Below are positions 1-9,740 of a stretch of DNA of 64,000 bases, one piece after another (within the stretch, counting starts at the first letter, position 1; each line of letters opens with the position of its first letter). This DNA comes from Mesorhizobium loti (GTDB taxonomy: Bacteria; Pseudomonadota; Alphaproteobacteria; Rhizobiales; Rhizobiaceae). Made by a program: the position numbers and the translations under genes. The stretch lies in NCBI GenBank assembly GCA_014189435.1, contig CP050293.1:253001-317000 (forward strand), written 5' to 3'. The notes beneath the pieces are model-generated. The model did not search any database. It was given only the letters and a program-made list of their open reading frames with translations, and was not told the origin of the DNA.

Positions 1-40
1 ACGTAACATACGATACAGCGCTCCCCGGGGACGGCAGACT

Positions 41-859
41 ATGGAGAAAGCACGGCCCGCCAGCCTTGCATCGTCTGATACCGTGAGGGTGACGAACCCC
101 GGCGGATCGAGCCCTTTTGTGCTGACCTGCGATCACGCCTCGAACTTCCTGCCCGCCGAATTCGGTACGCTCGGCCTTGCCGCCGAGGATCTGTCCCGTC
201 ACATCGCCTGGGATCCAGGCGCGCTGCCGGTTGCCCGCCGCATGGCGCAGGCGCTCGACGCGACGCTGGTCGAAACCCGTATTTCGCGTCTCGTCGTAGA
301 CTGCAACCGGCCGCTCGACGCGCCCGACCTGGTACCGCCGGTCAGCGAGACGACGGCCATACCGGGCAATACCGGTCTGACGGAAAAGCAGCGCGCGGCC
401 CGTGTCGCCCTGTCATGGCAGCCGTTTCATGCCGCCATCGAGCATGTTGTCAACGACAGGTTGGCGCGTGGACAGGCGACCCGCCTGGTTTCGGTGCATT
501 CCTTCACGCCGGTCTACAAGGGCCGCAACCGGCCCTGGCATATAGGCATCATCCATGACGAGGATCGCCGGTTGGCGGCACCGCTGATATCAGCGCTGAA
601 GCGGCTTGCCGGCGTCACCGTCGGCGTCAACGAGCCCTATTCGCCTGATGACCGCGTCTATTTCACGCTGGAACGGCATGCGCGCTCGCGCGGCTTGCCC
701 TGCGCGATGATCGAAATCCGCAACGATGAAATCTCCGGCGAGACCGGGCAGCGGAAATGGGCGGATCTGCTCACAGGCATTTTTTCGGATCTGGAGCCAG
801 AGGAGGCCGGACACACCAGATCGCATTCAGTCGGAAAGTCAGTTCAATCGGCCAGCTAA
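41..859 (+). CDS. N-formylglutamate amidohydrolase family protein
   Basis: The 272-residue product carries the family's opening motif, VLTCDHASNFLP near residue 28, then a conserved RLVVDCNRP segment and VSVHSFTPVY near residue 150. These match zinc-dependent N-formylglutamate amidohydrolase-like hydrolases. It is the first gene of a plus-strand run with an amino-acid permease, a glutamine-synthetase-like ligase and an aldehyde dehydrogenase. In that setting it may hydrolyse an N-acyl or gamma-glutamyl amide instead of formylglutamate; this is inference. No histidine-utilisation genes lie nearby. The ATG at 41 has no strong ribosome site, so the start is less sure than the family call. Confidence 0.8.
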   Translation: MEKARPASLASSDTVRVTNPGGSSPFVLTCDHASNFLPAEFGTLGLAAEDLSRHIAWDPGALPVARRMAQALDATLVETRISRLVVDCNRPLDAPDLVPPVSETTAIPGNTGLTEKQRAARVALSWQPFHAAIEHVVNDRLARGQATRLVSVHSFTPVYKGRNRPWHIGIIHDEDRRLAAPLISALKRLAGVTVGVNEPYSPDDRVYFTLERHARSRGLPCAMIEIRNDEISGETGQRKWADLLTGIFSDLEPEEAGHTRSHSVGKSVQSAS

Positions 860-880
860 GAACCAAAAGGGGACACCAAA

Positions 881-2443
881 ATGGCAGCACCGGGCTATAC
901 AGACGTTGACAAGAAGGAGGACCTGAAGGTTCTCCACGGAATGGGCTATGCCCAAGAACTGTCGAGAAGCATGAGCCGCTTCTCGAATTTCGCGATCTCG
1001 TTCTCGATCATCTGCATCCTGTCGGGCGGCATCAATTCCTTCGCACAGGCGACGTCGTCGATCGGTGGCGCGGGCGCCGGCATTGGCTGGATCGTCGGCT
1101 GCTGCGTATCGGGCTTCTTCGCCCTTGCCATGGCGCAGATCGCCTCGGCATTTCCAACCGCCGGCGGCCTCTACCACTGGTCTTCAATCCTCGGAAACCG
1201 CTTCACCGGCTGGCTGACCGCCTGGCTCAACCTGTTCGGCCTGATCACCGTGCTCGGCGCGATCAACATCGGCACCGCTTTCTTCTTTGTCGGAACATTC
1301 GGCAGCTGGTTTGGCATCACCGGCACTCCTGGTGAGATCGTCGGGTTCGTCGCTTTCATCACCGTGCTGCAGGCGCTGTTCAACCATTTCGGTATCAAGC
1401 TGACGGCTATGCTGACGGACGCTTCCGGCTTCCTGATCCTCGGAGCAACGGCGGTCCTGATCGTGGCTTGCCTGGTGTTTGCGCCGGCGATCGACATCAC
1501 GCGGCTTTGGACCTTCACCAACTACTCGGGTGATGCTGGCGGCGGTGTTTTCCCGCAGACCGATTCCATGAGCTACCTGTTCCTGCTCTGCTTGCTCCTG
1601 CCCGTTTATACCATCACCGGCTATGACGCGTCGGCGCACACGTCGGAAGAAACGGTGAAGGCAGCGCACTCGGTTCCGCGGGCGATCGTTTCGTCCGTGC
1701 TTTGGTCCTCGCTCATCGGTTGGGTCATGCTGTGCGCGATTGTTCTGGCCATTCCGGATCTGGCGGCCGGCGCCAAGCAGGGCTGGAGCGTGTTCTTTTT
1801 GACCATGGACGCGATCCTGCCGGCTTGGCTGAAGGAACTGCTTTATCTGGCAATCCTGATCTCGCAATTCCTCTGCGGCCTGGCCACAGTGACGTCGGCC
1901 TCGCGCATGCTGTTTGCCTTCTCTCGCGACGGCGGCATGCCCGTTGGCTCGGCGGCTCTCGCGAGGGTCAATCCGACCTGGCGCACGCCGGTCAACGCGA
2001 TCTGGACCGCTGCGATCCTTGAGATCATCTATGTCTTTCTTGCCCAGTTCATCTCTATCGGCGGCACCAACATCTACACCATCGTCGTCAATTCGACGCT
2101 GGTGTTCCTGTTCCTGTCGTTCACCATTCCGATCGTGCTCGGCATGCTGGCTTTCGGAACGGCGAAATGGCCGAATCCGGGACCGTGGAATCTCGGCGCC
2201 GGGCTGTTCAAGCTGTTTTGCGCTCTGTCGGTTGTCGGCATGGTGATCATCTTCTACATCGCCATCCAGCCGCCGAACGACAAGGTGCTTTACATCACCA
2301 TAGGCTTCATCGTGCTGACCGCCGTGCTTTGGTTCGGTTTCGAGAACCGTCGCTTCCAGGGCCCGCCGATCGGCGACCAGATTGCCAAACGCCAGGCCGC
2401 AATCGCGGCCGCCGAGGTGGCCATAGGCGAGACCGGCCACTGA
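881..2443 (+). CDS. APC-family amino acid/amine permease
   Basis: The 520-residue polytopic membrane protein has about twelve hydrophobic segments. An N-terminal stretch with SRFSNFAISFSIICILSGG is typical of GABA/choline-type permeases of the APC superfamily, and GYDASAHTSEET in the middle is the usual APC signature around TM6. It starts 21 bp after the upstream hydrolase and is followed by a strong hairpin, then by a gamma-glutamyl ligase gene. It probably imports the amine or amino acid that the neighbouring ligase and dehydrogenases process. The exact substrate cannot be read from sequence. Confidence 0.88.
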   Translation: MAAPGYTDVDKKEDLKVLHGMGYAQELSRSMSRFSNFAISFSIICILSGGINSFAQATSSIGGAGAGIGWIVGCCVSGFFALAMAQIASAFPTAGGLYHWSSILGNRFTGWLTAWLNLFGLITVLGAINIGTAFFFVGTFGSWFGITGTPGEIVGFVAFITVLQALFNHFGIKLTAMLTDASGFLILGATAVLIVACLVFAPAIDITRLWTFTNYSGDAGGGVFPQTDSMSYLFLLCLLLPVYTITGYDASAHTSEETVKAAHSVPRAIVSSVLWSSLIGWVMLCAIVLAIPDLAAGAKQGWSVFFLTMDAILPAWLKELLYLAILISQFLCGLATVTSASRMLFAFSRDGGMPVGSAALARVNPTWRTPVNAIWTAAILEIIYVFLAQFISIGGTNIYTIVVNSTLVFLFLSFTIPIVLGMLAFGTAKWPNPGPWNLGAGLFKLFCALSVVGMVIIFYIAIQPPNDKVLYITIGFIVLTAVLWFGFENRRFQGPPIGDQIAKRQAAIAAAEVAIGETGH

Positions 2444-2458
2444 CACTCCCTACCATGG

Positions 2459-2493
2459 CCATGGCCGGCATGTTGCCGGCCATGGTTTCGTTT
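2459..2493 (+). terminator. Stem-loop with T-rich tail after the permease
   Basis: A perfect 12-bp stem (2459-2470 with 2474-2485, arm CCATGGCCGGCA) closes a 3-nt loop and is followed by TTTCGTTT. It lies between the permease stop and the ligase start, so it may be a full or partial terminator that lowers downstream expression. Confidence 0.6.
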
Positions 2494-2528
2494 ACCCTCA
2501 ATCGCCCAAGCGCTGGAGTGCCAAAGGA

Positions 2529-3899
2529 ATGGCTGGAAATTTCTCGTTCGATCAGTTGAAGAAAGCGGTCTCCAGCGGCGAGATCGACACGGTGCTGGCC
2601 TGCATCGTCGACATGCAGGGCCGGCTGGCGGGAAAACGCTTCCTGGCACAGTATTTCGTCGATTCCGCGCATGACGAAACGCATGGCTGCAACTATCTGC
2701 TGGCCGCCGACATCGATATGGAGCCGGTGCCCGGCTACAAGGCGGCAAGCTGGTCGAAGGGCTATGGCGACTTCGTCATGAAGCCGGATCTCGCCACGCT
2801 GCGGCGCATTCCCTGGCTGGAAAAAACCGCACTCGTGATCTGCGACGTGCTCGACCACCACACCCATGACGACCTGCCGCATTCACCGCGCGCCATCCTG
2901 AAGAAGCAGGTCAAGCGGCTGACCGAGCGCGGCTATATCGGCTATTTCGCTTCCGAGCTCGAATTCTATCTGTTCAACGAGACCTATGATTCCGCCCGTA
3001 AGAAGCACTGGCAGGGTCTCGACACCGCATCGCCCTATATCGGCGACTACCAGATCGGCATCACCACCAAGGAAGAAGGCGTCATGCGCCGGCTTCGCAA
3101 CGAGATGGAAGCGGCCGGCATTCCGATCGAGAATTCCAAGGGCGAGTGGGGTCCGGGCCAGGAAGAGATCAATGTGCGCTATGCCGAGGCGCTCGACATG
3201 GCCGACCGCCACGTCATCCTGAAGAACGGCGCCAAGGAAATCGCCGAGTCCGAGGGCAAGGCGATCTCGTTCATGTCCAAGTACAATTACGGGCTCGCCG
3301 GCAATTCCAGCCACATCCACAATTCGCTGTGGAGCGCCGACGGCAAGACGCCGCTGTTCTTCGACAAAAAGGCGGACTGGACGCTGTCGACGCTCGGCCA
3401 GCAATGGGCCGCCGGCCAGCTCAAATACGCCAAGGAGTTCACCTGGTTCCTGGCGCCTTACATCAACTCCTACAAGCGCTTCCAGGCCGGCACCTTCGCG
3501 CCGACCAAGATCATGTGGAGCGAGGACAACCGTACCGCGGGCTTCCGCCTGTGCGGCGAGGGCACCAAGGGCATTCGCATGGAATGCCGCATCGGCGGCG
3601 CCGACCTCAACCCGTATCTTGCTTTCGCAGCGCTGATCGCCGCCGGTCTTGCCGGCATCGACGAGAAGCTGGAATTGCAGAAGCCGTTTGTCGGCGATGC
3701 CTATCAGGCATCGCGCCTGCCGGAGATCCCGAAGACGCTGCGCGATGCCACCGAGACGCTGGCGAAGTCGAAGATGCTCAAGCACGCGCTCGGCGAGGAT
3801 GTGCTCGAACACTATGTCCACACTGCCAAGTGGGAGCAGTTCGAATACGACCGCCGCATCACGGATTGGGAACTGCACAGAGGGTTCGAACGGTACTAG
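2529..3899 (+). CDS. Glutamine synthetase family protein (gamma-glutamyl-amine ligase-like)
   Basis: The 456-residue protein has the glutamine synthetase catalytic fold: metal-ligand glutamates in SELEFYLF (near 142) and GPGQEEINVRYAEALD (near 212), the NSSHIHNSLW histidine motif (near 264), and an NRTAGFRL arginine segment. Housekeeping GlnA would carry an adenylylation loop and sit in other contexts. This form resembles PuuA/GlnT-type enzymes that join glutamate to an amine using ATP. The adjacent permease, aldehyde dehydrogenase and polyamine-type ABC importer support gamma-glutamylation of an imported amine. Glutamine synthesis as an auxiliary GlnT enzyme is the alternative. Confidence 0.85.
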   Translation: MAGNFSFDQLKKAVSSGEIDTVLACIVDMQGRLAGKRFLAQYFVDSAHDETHGCNYLLAADIDMEPVPGYKAASWSKGYGDFVMKPDLATLRRIPWLEKTALVICDVLDHHTHDDLPHSPRAILKKQVKRLTERGYIGYFASELEFYLFNETYDSARKKHWQGLDTASPYIGDYQIGITTKEEGVMRRLRNEMEAAGIPIENSKGEWGPGQEEINVRYAEALDMADRHVILKNGAKEIAESEGKAISFMSKYNYGLAGNSSHIHNSLWSADGKTPLFFDKKADWTLSTLGQQWAAGQLKYAKEFTWFLAPYINSYKRFQAGTFAPTKIMWSEDNRTAGFRLCGEGTKGIRMECRIGGADLNPYLAFAALIAAGLAGIDEKLELQKPFVGDAYQASRLPEIPKTLRDATETLAKSKMLKHALGEDVLEHYVHTAKWEQFEYDRRITDWELHRGFERY

Positions 3900-3924
3900 G
3901 TATCCACCCGTTCGTCGGCGCCAC

Positions 3925-3986
3925 TCCCTCACCCTTACCCTCTCCCCGTCAAGAATGGGGAGAGGGTAAGGGCAGGCGGATGAGGG
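3925..3986. repeat. RIME-like palindromic intergenic repeat
   Basis: A perfect 16-bp inverted repeat (3932-3947 and 3957-3972, arm CCCTTACCCTCTCCCC) has flanks ending in GGCGGATGAGGGG. The same edge motif bounds a second, larger palindrome at 17753-17909, so this is a dispersed repeat family and not just a terminator. Rhizobium-specific intergenic mosaic elements look like this. Confidence 0.7.
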
Positions 3987-4035
3987 GCAGTGCCAGGCCA
4001 TGCGATTTTTGTTGTAGAATACGAGGACTTACAAA

Positions 4036-5424
4036 ATGACCGAGACGGTCAAACTCATTACCCCAGTCGATGGCTCGATCTACGCCGAGCGGCCCGTGGC
4101 AACAGATCAGGCGATCAACGCCGCGGTTGAGCGCGCCAAGGCGGCGCAAGCAAAATGGGCTGAGACGCCGATCGTCGAGCGCGGCAAGTACATGCTTGCG
4201 ATGCTGGAAGCGCTGGTTGCGATGACCGACGAGATCGTGCCGGAGATCGCCTGGCAGATGGGGCGTCCCGTGCGCTATGGCGGCGAGTTCGGCGGGGTCA
4301 AGGAACGCACCAACTACATGGTCGAGATCGCCGAGCAGGCGCTCAGGTCGGTGCCGGCCTCCAACCCGAAGGACGGCTTCCGCCGCTATGTGAAGAAGGA
4401 TCCGCTTGGCGTCGTCATGGTGATCGCGCCGTGGAATTATCCTTACCTCACCGCCGTCAACACCATCGTGCCGGCGATGATGGCCGGCAACACCGTCATC
4501 CTCAAGCACGCGGCGCAGACGCTGTTGGTCGGCGAGCGCTTCCAGCAGGCTTTCGACAAGATCGGCCTGCCCAAGGGCGTGTTCCAGAATGTCGTGCTGA
4601 ACCACGCCCAGACCGAAAAGCTGCTCGGCTCGGGCAAGATCGACCATGTCAATTTCACCGGCTCGGTCGGCGGCGGCCGCGCCATCGAAAAGGCGGCGGC
4701 GGGCACCTTCATGACGCTCGGCCTCGAGCTTGGCGGCAAGGATCCGGCCTATGTGCTGCCGGACGCCAAGATGGATCACGCCGTCGCCAATCTGGTCGAC
4801 GGCGCCTTCTACAATTCCGGCCAGTGCTGCTGCGGCATCGAACGCGTCTATGTGCACGAGAAGGTCTATGACGAATTCGTCGAAGGCTTCATCGCCGAGA
4901 CCAAGAACTATGTCGTCGGCAACCCGCTCGACCAGGCGACGACGATGGGGCCGATGGCGCAGGCGCGCTTCGCCGACCTGATCCGTGAACAGAAGGCCGA
5001 GGCACTGCGCAAGGGCGCGGTGGCGCACATCAACATGAAGGTGGCGAACGACGAGGCCGGCTCGCCCTATCTGGCGCCTGAAGTGCTGACCAATGTCGAC
5101 CATCAGATGAGCGTCATGCGCGAGGAAAGCTTTGGCCCGATCGTCGGCATCATGAAGGTGCGCAACGACGAAGAGGCGATCGCGCTGATGAACGACAGCC
5201 CCTACGGACTGACCGCTTCGATCTGGACGCGCGATACCGAGCAAGCGGTGGCGATCGGCAACCGCGTCGAGACCGGCACGGTGTTCATGAACCGCTGCGA
5301 TTACCTCGATCCGGCACTGGTCTGGACCGGCGTCAAGGACACCGGCAAGGGCGCGGGCTTGTCGGCCATCGGCTACGACAATCTGACCAGGCCGAAATCA
5401 TTCCATCTGCGCGAAGCCATCTGA
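4036..5424 (+). CDS. NAD(P)-dependent aldehyde dehydrogenase
   Basis: The 462-residue protein has all aldehyde dehydrogenase landmarks: APWNYPYLT for cofactor binding (near 136), LELGGKDPAYV with the general-base glutamate (near 232) and GQCCCGIERVYV with the nucleophilic cysteine (near 267). It oxidises an aldehyde to the acid in the cytoplasm. It lies 136 bp after the ligase, with a palindromic repeat between them, and 17 bp before an iron alcohol dehydrogenase. In a glutamylation route it would play the PuuC-like role on the gamma-glutamyl aminoaldehyde; that assignment is inferred. Confidence 0.9.
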   Translation: MTETVKLITPVDGSIYAERPVATDQAINAAVERAKAAQAKWAETPIVERGKYMLAMLEALVAMTDEIVPEIAWQMGRPVRYGGEFGGVKERTNYMVEIAEQALRSVPASNPKDGFRRYVKKDPLGVVMVIAPWNYPYLTAVNTIVPAMMAGNTVILKHAAQTLLVGERFQQAFDKIGLPKGVFQNVVLNHAQTEKLLGSGKIDHVNFTGSVGGGRAIEKAAAGTFMTLGLELGGKDPAYVLPDAKMDHAVANLVDGAFYNSGQCCCGIERVYVHEKVYDEFVEGFIAETKNYVVGNPLDQATTMGPMAQARFADLIREQKAEALRKGAVAHINMKVANDEAGSPYLAPEVLTNVDHQMSVMREESFGPIVGIMKVRNDEEAIALMNDSPYGLTASIWTRDTEQAVAIGNRVETGTVFMNRCDYLDPALVWTGVKDTGKGAGLSAIGYDNLTRPKSFHLREAI

Positions 5425-5441
5425 TTTATTGAAAGACAAAA

Positions 5442-6614
5442 ATGTCCAAGCTGATCTCCAAATGGAACTACCCCACCACCGTCCGCTTCGGCGCCGGGCG
5501 CATCAAGGAATTGCCTGAGGTGTTGGCGGCCACCGGTATCAAGCGGCCGCTGTTCGTCACCGATCCGGGCCTGGCGAAACTGCCGGTCGTCGCCTCGACA
5601 CTGAAGATCCTCGACGACGCCAAGGTCCCCTACGGCGTGTTCTCCGAGGTCAGGCCGAACCCGGTCGAATCCAATCTCACCGCCGGCATCGCCGTGTTCA
5701 AGAAGGGCAAGCATGACGGCGTCATCGCCTTCGGCGGCGGCTCGGCGCTCGATCTCGGCAAGCTGATCGCCTTCCAGGCCGGGCAGACGCGGCCGGTGTG
5801 GGACTTCGAGGATGTCGACGACTGGTGGACGCGCGCCAATTCGGATGCGATCGCGCCGATCATTGCCGTGCCGACCACCGCCGGCACTGGATCGGAAGTC
5901 GGCCGCGCCGGCGTCATCACCAATGAGGCGACGCACACCAAGAAGGTCATCTTCCATCCCAAATTGTTGCCGGCCATCGTCATTGCGGATCCGGAACTGT
6001 CGGTCGGCATGCCCGGTTTCATCACCGCCGGCACCGGTATGGATGCGCTCGCCCACTGTCTCGAAGCCTATTGCGCGCCGGGCTATCATCCGATGGCCGA
6101 CGGCATCGCCGTCGAAGGCGTGAGGCTGGTCTTCGAAAACCTGCCGAAGGCCTATGCCAACGGCAAGGATCTCGTCGCGCGCGCCCACATGATGAGCGCC
6201 GCCGCCATGGGCGCCACCGCCTTCCAGAAGGGGCTCGGCGCCATCCACTCGCTGTCGCATCCGGTCGGCGCGCTCTACGACACCCATCACGGCATGACCA
6301 ATGCGGTGTTCATGCCCTATGTGCTGGCCTTCAACCGGGACTCCATCGAGGAGCGTATTGGCCGGCTCGCCGCCTATTGCGGCATCAAGGGCGGCTTCGA
6401 CGGCTTCGCCAAGGCGATCATCAAGCTGCGCAAGGAATTGAAGGTGCCGCATGCGCTGCCGGGCCTGATCAAGGGGCTCGACATGGACAAGAAACGCAAG
6501 GCGCTGATCGCCGACATGGCGGTGGTCGATCCGACCGCCGGCGGCAACCCGGTCAAGCTGACCAAGAAGGCGGCGCTGACCTTGCTCGAAAACGCCATTG
6601 CCGGCACGATCTGA
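5442..6614 (+). CDS. Iron-containing alcohol dehydrogenase
   Basis: The 390-residue protein belongs to the group III Fe-dependent alcohol dehydrogenases. It has GGGSALDLGK (near 98), GTGSEVGRAGVI (near 148), GMDALAHCLEAY (near 197) and metal-ligand histidines in HSLSHPVGALYDTHHG (near 270). It probably interconverts an alcohol and aldehyde feeding the aldehyde dehydrogenase encoded 17 bp upstream. Its presence suggests that the cluster's substrate, or an intermediate, is an alcohol or amino-alcohol. The last in-frame codons end cleanly before a 240-bp leader of the ABC operon. Confidence 0.9.
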   Translation: MSKLISKWNYPTTVRFGAGRIKELPEVLAATGIKRPLFVTDPGLAKLPVVASTLKILDDAKVPYGVFSEVRPNPVESNLTAGIAVFKKGKHDGVIAFGGGSALDLGKLIAFQAGQTRPVWDFEDVDDWWTRANSDAIAPIIAVPTTAGTGSEVGRAGVITNEATHTKKVIFHPKLLPAIVIADPELSVGMPGFITAGTGMDALAHCLEAYCAPGYHPMADGIAVEGVRLVFENLPKAYANGKDLVARAHMMSAAAMGATAFQKGLGAIHSLSHPVGALYDTHHGMTNAVFMPYVLAFNRDSIEERIGRLAAYCGIKGGFDGFAKAIIKLRKELKVPHALPGLIKGLDMDKKRKALIADMAVVDPTAGGNPVKLTKKAALTLLENAIAGTI

Positions 6615-6856
6615 GGCGTTTTCCGCACAGGGAATTGATCTGAAAAGGGGCTACAAAAACAAGGGGGAGGATGACGGGCAAGGCACAAACTAGTTAGCCG
6701 GAAAAAGAATCGCGAGGCGATTGCTACAACCGGTTAAAAAGAGTTTACTTTTTCGCACTGCGAGCAGCCGGTTTCATAAAGCTTTCATCTGGCTGTCACA
6801 TGAAAACGATACCGCATCGCAGGCGTCCAACGGCGTCAGTTCAACGGAGAGAACAC

Positions 6857-7963
6857 ATGTTCAAATTCACGGGGAAAGTGCTTTCCCTTTCGGCCGCGAC
6901 CCTGATGGTGTCGTCGGTGATTTCGTCCGCGGCGTCGCTGGACGATCTCGTCAAGGCTGCCAAGGCCGAAGGCCAGCTCACCACCATCGCGCTGCCGCAT
7001 GACTGGTGCGGCTATGGCGATGTCATCGCAGGCTTCAAGGCGAAATATCCGGAAATCACCGTCAACGAACTCAACCCCGATGCCGGTTCCGGCGACGAGG
7101 TCGAGGCGATCAAGGCCAACAAGGACAACAAGGGCCCGCAGGCGCCTGACGTCATCGACGTCGGACTGTCCTTCGGCCCGACCGCCAAGAAGGATGGTCT
7201 GATCCAGCCTTACAAGGTGTCGACCTGGGACACGATCCCCGACAGCGCCAAGGATGCGGAAGGCTACTGGACCGGCGACTATTACGGCGTGCTGTCCTTC
7301 CAGGTGAACAAGGACATTGTCAAGGAAGCTCCGGCCGATTGGGCCGATCTTCTGAAGCCGGAATTCGCCAACACGGTCGCACTCGCCGGTGACCCGCGCG
7401 CTTCGAACCAGGCCATCCAGGGCGTTTATGCCGCCGGCCTGTCGACGGGCGCCGCCGCCGGTGAAGCTGCCGGTACCGCTGGCCTCGACTTCTTCAAGAA
7501 GCTCAACGCCGCCGGCAATTTCGTGCCGGTCATCGGCAAGGCCGCGACACTCGCCCAGGGCCAGACCCCGATCCTGATCACCTGGGACTACAACGCGCTC
7601 GCCGGTCGCGACACGCTGAAGGGCAATCCGCCCGTTGACGTCGTCGTGCCGAAGACCGGTGTTGTCGCCGGTGTCTACGTGCAGGCGATCAGCGCCTACG
7701 CGCCACATCCGAATGCAGCCAAGCTCTGGCTGGAATACCTCTACTCCGACGAAGGCCAGATCGGCTGGCTGAAAGGCTATTGCCACCCGATCCGCTTCAA
7801 CGATCTCGCCAAGAACGGCAAGATCCCGGCGGACGTGCTGGCCAAGCTGCCGCCGGCCGAAGCCTATGCGTCCGCCGTGTTCCCGACACTCGACGAGCAG
7901 GGCAAGTCCAAGGAAGCCATCACCAAGAACTGGGATGCCGTCGTCGGCGCCAACGTCAAGTAA
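6857..7963 (+). CDS. ABC transporter periplasmic substrate-binding protein (polyamine/iron type)
   Basis: The 368-residue protein begins with a signal peptide (MFKFTGKVLSLSAATL) ending near an alanine cleavage site. The ATG at 6857 is preferred over an in-frame ATG at 6800 because GGAGAG lies just before it and the signal sequence starts there. The body (TTIALPHDWCGYGDVIAGF, then QAPDVIDVGLSF) fits the family-1/8 solute-binding proteins serving PotD- or AfuA-type importers. It is the first gene of a four-gene importer, followed by a strong hairpin that probably protects its message. Substrate is likely an amine, given the upstream genes. Confidence 0.86.
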   Translation: MFKFTGKVLSLSAATLMVSSVISSAASLDDLVKAAKAEGQLTTIALPHDWCGYGDVIAGFKAKYPEITVNELNPDAGSGDEVEAIKANKDNKGPQAPDVIDVGLSFGPTAKKDGLIQPYKVSTWDTIPDSAKDAEGYWTGDYYGVLSFQVNKDIVKEAPADWADLLKPEFANTVALAGDPRASNQAIQGVYAAGLSTGAAAGEAAGTAGLDFFKKLNAAGNFVPVIGKAATLAQGQTPILITWDYNALAGRDTLKGNPPVDVVVPKTGVVAGVYVQAISAYAPHPNAAKLWLEYLYSDEGQIGWLKGYCHPIRFNDLAKNGKIPADVLAKLPPAEAYASAVFPTLDEQGKSKEAITKNWDAVVGANVK

Positions 7964-7974
7964 CTCACACCATG

Positions 7975-7998
7975 CCGGGCGGCCTCGCGGCCGCCCGG
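7975..7998 (+). other. Intercistronic GC hairpin after the binding-protein gene
   Basis: A 10-bp perfect stem (arms CCGGGCGGCC and GGCCGCCCGG, TCGC loop) lies between the binding-protein stop and the first permease. There is no T-run, so it is more likely an mRNA 3'-end stabiliser or partial terminator that keeps the binding protein in excess. Confidence 0.6.
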
Positions 7999-8026
7999 TC
8001 CTTCTCTCGAAGACGGTAGCCGGCGC

Positions 8027-8941
8027 ATGACCGATATCTCAATGTCCGAACACGCTGTTACCGGGAAGACCGCGCCTCCCGCGGAGGCACGTAGCATGCG
8101 GCTGCCGACACAATGGCTTGGTGTCGCGCCTTTCTTCATCTTCGCCATCATGTTCCTGATCCTGCCCACGCTCTATCTGATGCTGGGTGCATTCCAGAAC
8201 GATGCCGGTGAATTCACCTTCGAAAATATCGCAGCACTGGCGCAGCCGTCGATCGTTGCCGCCTATTGGATTTCGATCAAGGTCAGCCTCGCCTCATCGC
8301 TGATCGGCGCCTTCGCGGGTCTCGCCATCGCCATCGCCATTGTGCGCGGCGGCCTGCCGGAGTGGATACGCTCGGCGACGCTGACCTTTTCCGGTGTCGC
8401 CTCCAATTTCGCCGGCGTGCCGCTGGCCTTCGCCTTTATCGCCACGCTCGGCCGGCTGGGCCTTGCGACGGTGATCCTGAACACCCTGTTTGGCCTCAAT
8501 ATCTACGCGCACGGCTTCAACATCCTGTCGTTCTGGGGGCTGACGCTGACCTATGTCTATTTCCAGATTCCGCTGATGGTGGTGATCATCGTGCCGGCAA
8601 TCGATGGTCTGAAGAAGGAATGGGGCGAGGCCGCCGCAACACTTGGGGCGACCATGGCGCAATACTGGCGCATGGTGGTCATCCCGGTGATCTGGCCGAG
8701 CTTTCTCGGCACCGTCATCCTCCTGTTCGCCAACGCCTTCGGCGCCATCGCCACTGCCTATGCGTTGACTGGCTCGTCGCTCAACATCGTGCCGATCCTG
8801 CTCTATGCGCAGATCCGAGGCGACGTGCTGCACAATGCCCATCTCGGCTATGCCATAGCCTTCGGCATGATCTTCATCACCGGCCTGGCCAATGTCTTCT
8901 ACATCTGGTTCCGGACCCGTTCCGAGAGGTGGCTGAAATGA
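8027..8941 (+). CDS. ABC transporter permease, first subunit
   Basis: The 304-residue inner-membrane protein has a cytoplasmic N-terminus and about six membrane segments. The EAA loop, seen as KKEWGEAAATLGATMAQYWRMVVIPVIWPS (near 200-229), contacts the ATPase. It resembles PotB/FbpB-type permeases. Its TGA overlaps the next permease's ATG by four bases, so the two subunits are translationally coupled and should assemble as a heterodimer. Confidence 0.88.
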   Translation: MTDISMSEHAVTGKTAPPAEARSMRLPTQWLGVAPFFIFAIMFLILPTLYLMLGAFQNDAGEFTFENIAALAQPSIVAAYWISIKVSLASSLIGAFAGLAIAIAIVRGGLPEWIRSATLTFSGVASNFAGVPLAFAFIATLGRLGLATVILNTLFGLNIYAHGFNILSFWGLTLTYVYFQIPLMVVIIVPAIDGLKKEWGEAAATLGATMAQYWRMVVIPVIWPSFLGTVILLFANAFGAIATAYALTGSSLNIVPILLYAQIRGDVLHNAHLGYAIAFGMIFITGLANVFYIWFRTRSERWLK

Positions 8942-9729
8942 AGTCGGGCAAGTTCTGGGCCTGGGTCGTTTTCGCGCTTGGCGCTGCCTATTTCTTCATT
9001 CCGCTGATCGCGACCGTGGAGTTTTCCATGCGCATGCGGCGTGGCGAGTACTCCTTCGACGCCTACAAGGTCGTGCTCGGCGATGCCCGCTTCCAGGCGA
9101 CGTTCGGCTATTCGGTGCTTGCCGCCGTCTTCACCATCATTCTCGGCGTGCTGATCGTGGTGCCGGCTGCCTACTGGATCCGGCTTCGGCTGCCGCAGTT
9201 GCGGCCGATCGTCGAGTTCATTACGCTGCTGCCGCTGGTCATCCCGGCCATCGTCATCGTCTTCGGCTACATCAGAATGTACGGGTCGAATTCGCCGCTG
9301 CCGTTCCTGGCGACCGATACAGGCACCAATGCCTTGCTGGTCATCGGCTATGCGACACTGGCGCTGCCCTATATGTATCGCGCCGTCGACACCGGGCTTC
9401 GCACCATCGACGTGCGTACCTTGACGGAAGCGGCACAGATCCTTGGGGCGGGTTGGGGGACGATCATCACCCGTGTCATCCTGCCCAATGTGCTGATCGC
9501 TGTGCTCTCGGGCGCCTTCCTCACCTTCGCCATCGTCATTGGCGAGTTCACCATGGCCAGCCTGCTTAACCGGCCTGCTTTCGGCCCGTACCTGCAGAAT
9601 ATAGGCGCCAACCGTGCCTATGAGCCGGCCGCACTTGCCATCATCGCCTTCGCCATCACCTGGGGCTGCATGTCGCTGATCCAGATCCTGTCCCGCTTCG
9701 CGCCGAGATCGGCGAACCGCCCGAACTGA
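8938..9729 (+). CDS. ABC transporter permease, second subunit
   Basis: The 263-residue permease starts at the ATG overlapping the previous stop (ATGA). The EAA-like loop reads LTEAAQILGAGWGTIITRVILPN (near 161-183). PotC/FbpB-like topology has six hydrophobic segments. A longer reading frame from 8266 covers the same bases, but its first 220 residues are an out-of-frame shadow of the first permease. The gene is followed after 11 bp by the ATPase gene. Confidence 0.88.
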   Translation: MKSGKFWAWVVFALGAAYFFIPLIATVEFSMRMRRGEYSFDAYKVVLGDARFQATFGYSVLAAVFTIILGVLIVVPAAYWIRLRLPQLRPIVEFITLLPLVIPAIVIVFGYIRMYGSNSPLPFLATDTGTNALLVIGYATLALPYMYRAVDTGLRTIDVRTLTEAAQILGAGWGTIITRVILPNVLIAVLSGAFLTFAIVIGEFTMASLLNRPAFGPYLQNIGANRAYEPAALAIIAFAITWGCMSLIQILSRFAPRSANRPN

Positions 9730-9740
9730 AAGTCAAAGCC

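Noticed and set aside
8266..8937. Fusion of two permeases as one 487-residue protein
   Set aside because: The first 220 residues are an out-of-frame reading of the first permease; the second permease starts at the ATGA overlap at 8938.
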